Positions 22,116 through 31,671 of a stretch of DNA of 64,000 nucleotides are shown in pieces. Position 1 is the stretch's first letter; every line of letters begins with the position of its first letter. The translations under genes and the position numbers were made by a program. This DNA comes from Heterotrichella gracilis (lineage: Eukaryota > Sar > Xanthophyceae > Tribonematales > Xanthonemataceae), in contig JAULBX010032257.1 in assembly GCA_032358255.1 (NCBI GenBank), positions 62,001-126,000 of the forward strand. The letters are read 5' to 3'. The notes below the pieces were generated by a model. That model was not told where the DNA came from. It was given only the letters and a program-made list of their open reading frames with translations, and did no database searches.

Positions 22116-23688
22116 TGACCGCACGCAAGGGCTGCCACCTGGCACCCTGGTCCCCACGCCACCTGGAAGAAGCTTCCCACACGCTCCTGCCCAACCCGGG
22201 TGTGGGGGGTACCCATGGGGGGTGGGGTGGGGGAGCGTACCTGCACCATGGCCACAGCACGAGGGCCATGGGCATGGCGTGTGTGTGGGTGCCTCAAGGG
22301 GAAGGGGTGTTACTCGGTGCCACCCCAGTGGGGGAGCAGGGGGTGGAGGGGGGTGCGCGCTGCCAATGCTCTGGTTTGGAGGGTGATGCGGCCCGCAGTT
22401 TTGGGGTTGTGACTCAGCGATTGAGATGAAGTGCATGCTTCCAGTCTCCTAAACTGGGGGTGTGATCACTGGTTATTGACCAATTGGGTGGTATGCGTTT
22501 GAGCCACGGGCCCGGGGCTTGACTTGGGTGGTACACGTTTGGGACATCACGTTGCTGTTCTCTGACACACAATGAGGAGGTCCGCACAGGGCAGCCGCTG
22601 GTGTGTGACCACGCGTTGCGCAACACAGCGCTGCATCTCAGACTGATTGGATTTGACCTTGATTGAACTTCAGACTGAGTCAGATGTGACCTTATCTAAA
22701 TCAGTGACCGGGTCATGCATGGTGGCATATGACCCGTTTACAGTGCAGTGGATGCTTGATGCTTGTAACCTACGTTCTGGAACATAATATATTATATAGA
22801 CCTACTCAAGTTGAGCAAGGTGACCCTGAGCAGCATTGATGATCATGATCGTGCACGATTTTCTGAAATTCACATGCACTGTCAGCTTTGAACCAGGCCT
22901 GCCAGCCAGTGGCTCGGGTTCAACCGAGTACTGAAAACAATAATATGAAGGCATTTACAAACCAAAAGTATTACTATGCCATTCATCCAATTTGTCAATG
23001 ATATCGCCGGGGCAATGCTGGGGTTATGTCAACAGTGCAAACTATGCAAGCAAATAGGAAATCATTTATGGTCATCAATGGCCCTCGCAAATTGGAGGGG
23101 CAATGAGTGCTATTAGAAGTTTCACATAGGCCCCGCGGCGGCCGGGGGACTCAGTCAGTGAAGTACATTCATGAACGTTCAAGTCCTTCAAGGAGCAGGG
23201 CAAATATGGTACAGGTGAACACAAGCAGAAATCACTGGCAAATGGCCGCAAACAGAATAGTATTACGGCAATCCAACAGGCTCAGTCATGGGCAATGCAA
23301 CATGCATAACCATGGCACAATGTAAAGGGGGATGTCATGTCACGGCATACCAGCTGGCGCGGCTGCCAGTATGCTCCATGTCAGGTTTGGGCAGGAATTT
23401 GGCGTGGTTATTATCCCATCAAATGCGAAGGGAAGTCTTGAAAAGTATTTTATGAAATGAATGCTTCGAGGTTTTGAAAGATATCAAGTTGTGGGCAGGA
23501 TTCGGGTGGGTGGAAATAGTTGTGGAAGATACAATTGATGCAGTTATTTGAGCTGAAATGTGACTGGTCCAGAATGGAAAGGGTGATGTACAGGAGGCCC
23601 ATGCCGTCACATGAATTCAAACATTATATCAGGTAAAATATCTCAATTGAAGTTATATGGTATCATGTCTGATGATGCCAACCAGCGA
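22116..23688. other. Intergenic region between the converging CCT4 and RCC1-gene ends
   Basis: Holds both 3' ends. No open frame here has conserved motifs or good splice sites. Sequence from about 22640 becomes AT-richer than the flanking genes. Confidence 0.5.
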
Positions 23689-26600
23689 CTAGGGCTCATT
23701 GCCCCACATCGCGTGGGCCACTGGGCTGGCAACATACCAGCCCGGCAGGCCCGCGCCGGCAATAGACGCGATTGGCACCACGGCCAGTGCAGCCAGCCTC
23801 CCTTCACGCATGGCGCGCCGCGACATCTTGGTGTTGCTCGAGTCCAGGTCTCCGTAGCTGGCGGACTTGGCGGTGATGGGCGCGTGGGTGGTGGCGGGGT
23901 AGGTGGTGTGGGCGAAGCGCGCAAAGGTGGTGGCGCCGCCCAGGATGCCGTCGGTCACCTCGTAGTCTGCGTCGCCAGCGCCCTTGAGCACGTGGGCGCC
24001 GTTCACAACCTGCACAGCGTGTGGACTCTAAAAACCACCTAAGCGCACAAGGTGCTGCACATGAGGCACGCAGCTAGGCGTGCACATGGGGGTTAAGGGT
24101 TTAGGGTTTATGGGTGCGCCAGACACCAACACCATGGGCACCACAGCAGCGATAAATATATAATGTACTTTTAGTGAACTCAAAGGGTTTTGTGCTATTT
24201 ATAATTAAAACCAAAAGTGGATTCAAGAGGCTGCATATGACACACACAGCCAGATGTGCACAGGGAGGGGCGTCAAGTCCCAACACCAGGACTACCACAG
24301 CCATGATGGCACACTATGCACACTTCACGAGTTCAAACAGGTATACTGCTGCCGGCTGCTGTCAATTATAGCAAATTAAAAATGGAAGATCAAAGGTAAG
24401 CAGTAAGGTGGGGTGTTTGACATGGAACCTTATTGTAAATGTATTGCAATTTAGACCACAAAGCAGCGGCCGCCAGGAGGACTTTAATATATCGTGATAT
24501 ATTAAAGTCATCCTGCGGCCGCTGTCCTGTCACCCACATCCCAGCTCAAATACTACCTCGCGGGTGCTATTACAATGCATTTCATTACACCCTACCTTAG
24601 GGTCCACCCCCTTGCCCCCAACCCATGTCTGCCCCACGATGCCATGCATGTCCTCCAGGTCAGCGCTGAGCAGGTCGATGCCAATGTCAAGCCATGGCTC
24701 ACCGGCAGCTGCAGAAAGGGGGGGGACATGGCAGCTCAATTGGGGTATGGGCATCATGGCAATGGCAGCAGCAACACACGGGAAAAGGAGGGTGTACCAG
24801 AATTATATAAAAAATTGATTCTTGTTTGTGATAGCCCGAGGTATTTGTAATAAACTATGATATGGCCTCCCTGTGATTCCTTTGTAGGTGACTTAAACTT
24901 GTGACCCTGGCTCTGTCAGGCCATTTTTGCTGATATTCGGGCACTTTGACATAGGTTGCATTTGCCAGAGTTGCACAGAGAGTTAGACCAACACTTCAGG
25001 GGCATGACCCCAACACATAGGGCTTTCCAAAACCTACCCAAAAATGCCCTAGAGTAGGGTATGCACTAGGGTTTTCCTGGCAGTTTCCATAAATTAAATT
25101 GATTTATGAAATTTAGCAGTGTATGTGGCTAGGAAGGGCTTGTTCCTTGTCATGCCACTGTGCCTCAATGAACTACACATTGTAAGGTTGCTTGCTGCCA
25201 AGTGGCTTAGCATGATACCCCCTGTACCATATAGCTATTGCAGCGGGATGGCATGTGGCACATGTGGCGCATTTCACGCCCATGCCACTTTCCAGCCAGT
25301 GCATGACCATGTGGGCCTAAGGCAGGTGCAACGAACCATCACATACGGTACATATATAGTGATTATACAGTCAAGAGCATATGCCTTGTCGCACATATGT
25401 GTTTTTAAAATCCAAGCAAACCGCACCGGCTCCACCAAAAGCCCCACCCCACCCACCTGTGGACACTGTGAGCGCAACGTCTTTGGAGACCAGCTTCATG
25501 GTGGTGCCTTCCTTGCCGGCGGGGTGAGAGGCAGACAGCACGACAATCATGTCAGGCGCCAGGCGGTAGGCGGTGCCGGGCTGCATCAAGGCTGCCAGGT
25601 CAACGCCCTCATTCCCCACCAGCCACACAGCCAGGCTGCCATTGCCCTCGCCCACCTCCACCACCACGCCTGTCGCCGGGGTGAGCATGCCGACCTTGGT
25701 CATATAGTTATTGACGACCCGCTCGTTGCCCAGGTTGGAAAACAGCGCGTTAATCTGGGGATGGGGATTGGGGTGGGGATGGTTGGCGCACACCAGGGGC
25801 ATGGGAAATGCATGTTCAATCATAGTAATTTGCATGCATTCCCATCATGTAGAAAGAGTAGCTGTCAGACGTGTATACAGGCACCGGGCAGTGCAGCCCT
25901 GGCACCTGCTTGTAGGTCTGAATGTGCACGCTTGAAGGTCCTGTAACCAAGTATGTTTACCTGTGTTGCCCTGGAAAGCAACCTTTCGACCCCACACTGG
26001 AAAGAAAAATGAAGTGCATTGTTTGAGATTTCCCCACCTTCACGCATTGCACTTGGCATTAGACTCAGTATAATGATTATCATCTTGCCAGATGCCTACA
26101 TTGGCGCACTACCTTATATGCTCAACAAAAACCCGACAATCTAACCAGAAATGAGCCGCAGTCACTGTGGGTAAAACCGTGGTTTTGTGCAGTGCATTGT
26201 CATGATTGGGGATTCGAAAAAGCAAGGATCGGAAATTTGTTGGCAATTTTCGTTTTGGCCAGGCTGAGCGCGCATTAGGGGAGGCTAAAGACGGGACGCA
26301 CCTGGTACCTGGCTGCTGACAGCACGTTGAACACGGCATTGTGGTAGCCAAGGAAGTCAAACCATGCGCCCCCAAAGCCACGGAAGTGGGGGTCACCTTC
26401 GCCGGTCGCAGATGGGGAAGGTGGTGGTGGCGGATATGGCGAAGGGGGCTCAGGCGATGGAGGGGTAGGCGATGGGGGTTCAGGTGATGGCGGCGATGGT
26501 AATGGCGGTGGTGCTGGTGGCGGAGGCGTTGGCGGTGGTGTTGGTGGCGGCGGTGCTGGCGGCGGTGCTGGTGGCGGTGGTGCTGGCGGCGGTGCTGGTG

Positions 26601-29600
26601 GTGGTGATGCTGATGGTGGTGATGGCGGTGATGGTGGTGATGGCGATGGTAGGGGGGCGCCCGTCAGGAGAAGTGTGGTGGATGACGATGCAAGTTCGGT
26701 GCTGGTTTTCCCCACCCCAAGCGCACCATTGGCGTTGCTCCCCACGCCATACGCACTGGTGCCGCTGAGTATGGCAAACGTCCTCAAAGAGCCAGTAGCG
26801 ATAGCTGTTGCCCCTGAATAGGTGCTGATGAGGGATGGGTACTTGACGGCAGATGTGGAAACGATAGCTAGCTGCCCGTTGTTGTTTGCCCCCAGCAGTA
26901 CACCTTGGCGTCCGCGGTCAGGCCGCACGCGTGATTGAGTGCCGCATCCAAGCTCACCCAGTTGGTAATTTGCCCCGCGTCTGGGTTATTGGCCACCGGG
27001 GTTGGCTGATAGGTTGCCGCAGCGGCAGTTCCCATCTCTCCATTAGTGTTTGATCCCCAGCAGTATGCAAGCTTGCCGGCCGAAGCAGCGCACACGGCAC
27101 AGACGGTGGAATCGCCCGCTGCCACGCTCGTGCAGCCCGACAACATGGAGGAGTCTGCAACATTGGGCCCGCCGGGGACCACGGTAGGCACGAGAAGGTT
27201 TGTACTTGCCGAGAACCCAAGCTTCCCATTGGCCCCAGCTCCCCAGCAAGCGACAACACCCGGAGCTGACGCCGAGGTGGCCACAATCCCGCATGCATAA
27301 AAGCTCCCTGCGGTGATGGCTCTCCACTCCGTGTAGCCCGTCGGCTTGGTGGCAGCAATGAAGTTTGTGTTGACGTCGGTTGCGCTGTTGATCCCGTTCT
27401 GCCCACTGCCATTACTCCCCCAGCAGTAAACCGACCATGCGGAGCGGACACTGGCATCGGAGGAGCTGGTGGCTATTGCACAAGTGTTGATAGACCCGCA
27501 CGCGATATCTATCCATGCCACCTGATTTGTCGGCAGGGCTACCAGCAGGGGTGAAAGGACGGAGGCTGTGGTGATGCTTGGCAACACCTGTCCCGCACCC
27601 CCATTCCCCCAGCAGAATGCCTTGGTGGCCACGTCGGTGCCGCTGGCCGCGGTGGCCAGGCCGCATACCTGAAAAAATAAATATATAATAAGTACAATAT
27701 CATTTTTATTATTATAATATATATATAGCATTATAATATATTATAATATTATAATAAAAATATCAACAACAATTCATTACCAAAAACGGGAATAGAAATG
27801 ACAACGAGTAGGCCGCTGTGGCTAGGCCGCACACCTGTTGGCCCCCCGAAGCGATCTTGGTCCACTTGACGATGCCGCAGTCATTGCATTGTGGGACGAT
27901 AGCTGTGGTCACAGTGGTGGTGAAGGTGGGGGAGGCATTGCCGATGCCCAGCTGGCCCTTTGCATTGCTTCCCCAGCAGAAGGCTCGCCCGCTGTCGATG
28001 GTGCACCCTGTTGATGGGTTAGCACCCCCGCCAAACTTGGAAGAGGCAATTGCCTCCCAGCCTGCGTACAACAGCAACAAGTGTAAGGCATCGGTTCATA
28101 CTTTACGAGGCTTCCCACTCCGACACGCCTTTGTACTGACTGTTACAACAACAATAGTGGATAACAGTGATAGTAATAGCATGGTAATAGCCATGATGCG
28201 GCAGGTCCTTTACTAAAGGGGCCATAGATCTGCAAATGGAAAACAGATGTGGACACTCAGGCATAGTCAAGGGCCATGAAAATACCCTTAGTTAGGGTAA
28301 CCAGTAGGGTGCGGAGTGTGCCTAACGATACTAGTATCGCGGACGGTGTTGCCGCAGGTATTTGAGATGCTCAGGTGGTCGTACATGCAAGGGGGTAGTC
28401 ACCTTGTGGCTGGAGACACCACTGGTCGTGCAGGTGAGGGGACTGTCAATCACCTAAACCCTAAACATCCCAATGCCCACGCCTGCCGCTGTGAGGACCA
28501 TAAGAACCGTTTTTATGCTGGCCTACACCCTGCACCCATAAAAGCACACCATACATGCAGCCGGTGCAACACGCACCATTTGTATCAACAACCAACCACA
28601 GCACAGCATGCCGCAGTTCTACAGGTACCCCGAGGTGTCTTGCGACAGACAGGCCTGCATGCATACGCCCGATAGGCACCTGTTATCCTAAACCATAAAC
28701 CCTAGTATTATTAAAACGAATAGCCCCCTGAACCCTATTTCAAGACCTCTGTGTGGAACCACATTGACTTGAGGCAGGCAAGGCCTGCGTGCACACTTGA
28801 ACATAGGTTTGAACCTGCTCAGCATTACCCTAAACCCTAACGAGGCCAACACACGTTGAACACAGGCACCTGCTAAAGCAACCCCCAACCCCCAATAGGC
28901 AGCTACGTCCCAGTTCAGCCCCGTTACCTACAGCGTATGTGATGCCAGTCATCGGCCCCCCAAATGGACGGGCATGCATACCAGAAATCACTTTAGAGAG
29001 ACCGAACTGCTTGCTTAGTGTTGTTTAGGCGCAATGGCATGCCATGGCAAAGTGCCCAAAAATATATGATCCGAAATTTACCGAATCCCCGATCCCCACA
29101 TCGAACCAGTCTCAACCCGATAAAAAATCGTCAGCACACCACGAACACTAAACGGTGTTAGGCGAAGTCCGTGTGCCTGGTCACCGCTTATATAACGTTG
29201 TATTGCACTGCTCCACAAGTGCAATGGATATATGATTGGGGCATATAGGGCATGAGTCCGCATGCGACGTGAGAATTTTAGAATTTAGAATTTAGAATAA
29301 TAATGTACCCGTCGCGGCTCAGAAAGCCATAGACTACACGCTGGGACAGGGGCAGCATCCCTGCAGCGGAGGTGTGCAGAGCAATGCGCGCTCACCTGCA
29401 AAAAAACGGTTCGCAAGAAAAGAAAACGATCCCCGGAAAAACAGTACATATCCCCCCCCCCCAGTAAAACCCTAGGAGCAAAACCCTACTCAACCCCCAA
29501 TAAAACCCTAAGAACCACCCCCCAATTTTAAGCAACCTCAAAACTCTCCCAACACCCAAACTGCACACTAGAAATTCAAGAAAACCTGTTTGCCAGAACA

Positions 29601-30302
29601 GAGGATAACCCCCAAAAAAAATGCTAAAGCCCCAGTAAAACCCTAAAACAAAATATTCTAAAATCCCACCAATTTAAAAAATGCGACGTGAGGTGAAACA
29701 AAAAGCGCAGCTTGGGTCCCCACCCTCAAGATCATCCGAAGCACTCAAACTTGCCAGGACAATATTGTGATTTATCAAGGCTAGTGGCCCCCACCCCTCA
29801 CTTGTAACACTTTGCAAGCATTTGCACGTCTATGGCTGGGGTTTGGGCAAGTTTGCAAGGCGGTTAACCTGCCGCGAGTGTACATTTATGCCACGTCGCA
29901 ATCGCAAAACGCTAACGACAGATCGGCAGGCTACGAGTTCGATTTTGGCTGCATTTTGCCCAGGTAGTCTTCCTGAGCATATACACTGCACACTACGTCA
30001 AACTACAAGGTCATGACGAGCGTTTGCCTGTTCGTCACAACCACTGCTACGTATACTAGTGCTGGACGAGGGTACCCTTAGGTAACCCGACCAAACACCC
30101 AAACTAAGCACTCTCTAGAGTGGCATTTGAGCCAAAGCAAAAAGGCAAAGGACGGAAGGGAAGTATTACACGCGCGGCACCTATCGCTCATGATCTAGAC
30201 CCGTCAGTGTGGGCTGACCTCACCTGCTGTCACTCGAGCCGGACCGACAGCCAGGGCCAACACCAGAACCACCAGGGAGGCATATGCATACGCGGGGACC
30301 AT
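23689..30302 (-). CDS. Secreted protein with RCC1-like repeats, proline-rich hinge and vWD-like (GDPHF) domain
   Basis: Likely exons (minus strand): 30302-30224, 28061-27835, 27668-26302, 25996-25961, 25940-25906, 25754-25457, 24708-24596, 24009-23689. Exon 1 encodes a classic signal peptide (MVPAYAYASLVVLVLALAVG, cleavage after RVTA) and its phase fits the next exon. Then come RCC1-type repeats marked by CWGSNAKGQLG, CWGSNGSGQNG, CWGAGANGKLG and CWGSNTNGEMG, presumably a beta-propeller. After a (S/A)PPP-rich hinge of ~70 residues follows GEGDPHFRGFGGAWFDFLG, the start of a vWD-like domain, with WGRKVAFQGNTGPSSVHIQ and DLEDMHGIVGQTW downstream, as in land-plant root-cap/LEA-type proteins. It ends in a hydrophobic segment. 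The junction 26302 to 25996 does not match in phase, and a single-base frameshift sits in the C-run 26888-26892. A further exon near 29370-29310 (MLPLSQRVVYGFLSRDG) is possible. Probably an extracellular or wall protein. Confidence 0.75.
24464..24524. repeat. 61-bp near-perfect palindrome with terminal NotI sites
   Basis: Two ~29-base arms, each starting AGCGGCCGC and ending TTTAATATATC, are inverted around a 2-base centre. The arms differ by one inserted and one substituted base. It lies in an intron of the RCC1/vWD-like gene. It could form a long hairpin in RNA or a cruciform in DNA. Confidence 0.9.
27669..27834 (-). repeat. Intron flanked by a 24-nt direct repeat, with AT-rich core
   Basis: On the minus strand the intron's first 24 bases (GTGTGCGGCCTAGCCACAGC GGCC) are a near-copy of the first 24 bases of the following exon (GTATGCGGCCTGGCCACCGC GGCC), both directly after CAG. 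Both encode VCGLATAA. The interior, 27690-27775, is almost pure A/T with internal inverted repeats. Confidence 0.9.
29448..29665. repeat. Degenerate telomere-motif array
   Basis: Irregular ~25-30 base units built around CCCCAGTAAAACCCTA / CAATAAAACCCTAAG recur through this stretch. It lies in the putative long first intron of the RCC1/vWD-like gene. Confidence 0.6.
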
Positions 30303-31671
30303 GCTGAGCCGAGGGGTGCGCGGGGAGACCATGGTGGCCCCGAAGACAGTCGCAGCAGTGGGCGACGTCGGTGAGAGCTGGGGTAACAGTGCCCGGAAGG
30401 CCTGCGTGATCATGAGGCCCATCATTAGACATGACTTGTCATATTTCGTTGGCGAGGCGCGCACAGGCGCAAGTACCACGACCACCCCCCGCAGCTACGA
30501 ACAAGGGGTGTACAATGTGTGTGTGCCAACGATACCAGCTGTCTTGGAGGAGCATCTGCACCTGCAAGGGTTTTCAGCTGCATACCCTGACAAACTGTGC
30601 AGCTGTCTTACTAACCACGCCCGGGAAAAACGCAATTCAACAATAATCGTGACAGGTTTGTTGACTACTCCCCACTTTGGCAGAACTGGGTGTTGTATGC
30701 AACTGATATCGCGTGATGTGCGGCCATGCAGCGTTGCTCGACAGCCTTGCCAACCTCTGCGGGATGAAACCCTTGTGATGTACAGCCAGTGCGCCTGCGG
30801 GATCCCGTGACGGTCGTACCCTTCCACAGAAGTCCCAGCTTCAGCCAGGGAAGCCGACAGCCATCAAACTGACGGTGGGCAATGCTTTACACCGCGCGGG
30901 CGATGGTCTACCACAGCAAGCCAGAAGCATCCTTTTAATGACCCCTGTTTCCGTGGTTCAAAGCCTGTCCCCGCGGCTCGCAGTGCAGCGAGCCAATCAC
31001 ACAGCCCCGCGAGTGGATCGTCCAGGGATTTGACTAATAAACCGTGGGCATGAAAAAAAGAAAAAGAAAACTTTCTGTTCTACAGGTGACCTGAACCCTA
31101 GGACCCTTGATAAGTGCTGTTTAGACCCTGATAACGTCGGGCTGTGGTTTGGCCAGCACGGCACCTGATACCGTTGGCTGCTGTTTTCACAGCATGGCAC
31201 CCCACAACATTGGCTGTCGGTTTGATAGCAACCCTCCTGAAAAATCTGCAAAGATACGTAGGGTCTGGTAGGGTGCCTGGCGCCAGGATAACGACACTCG
31301 GGCTGGCGTTTGAAAAAGCCAATAGGGTTCTTCCTCTCAGGTCACCTGACAGTGGCAGAGCCTGGTGGCCGCTGCTCAAACATTGGACTGATGCACACCA
31401 GTGCCGCGGCAACGTCAAACCTTAGTGGAATACCCACCAAACCGTGACCCGGTTTTCGCCAAATCCTACACTAGGGTTTCATAACCCTAGGGTAGGGTTC
31501 TTTGTCCAGATGGCGCACGGCGGTTGCGCAAGCTGCTTGAACACTGGGCCAGTGCCCACCAAAGAAACAACGGTGCCAAACCCTGCCCTAGGTTCTCGCC
31601 AATTTGGGGTATGAAACCCTGTGACGCGCTTCTCATCAAACCCCACGCGGGGTCCCCGCCAAATACTAACG
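30303..31671. other. Intergenic region with copies of the downstream gene's last exon
   Basis: No separate gene recognised. The segments at 31336-31415 and 31497-31610 copy the end of the last exon of the TPM gene (31680-31765), sharing GGTGGCCGCTGCT, AACATTGGACTGATGC / AACACTGGGCCAGTGC and CACCAG. Confidence 0.65.

Noticed and set aside
26472-26768. Plus-strand frame rich in Val/Met/Ala
   Set aside because: It is the antisense of the proline-rich hinge of the RCC1/vWD-like gene.
30204-30485. Stand-alone membrane protein gene on the minus strand
   Set aside because: Its useful part is a signal peptide with a donor at 30224 whose phase matches the RCC1 gene; it is better explained as that gene's first exon.
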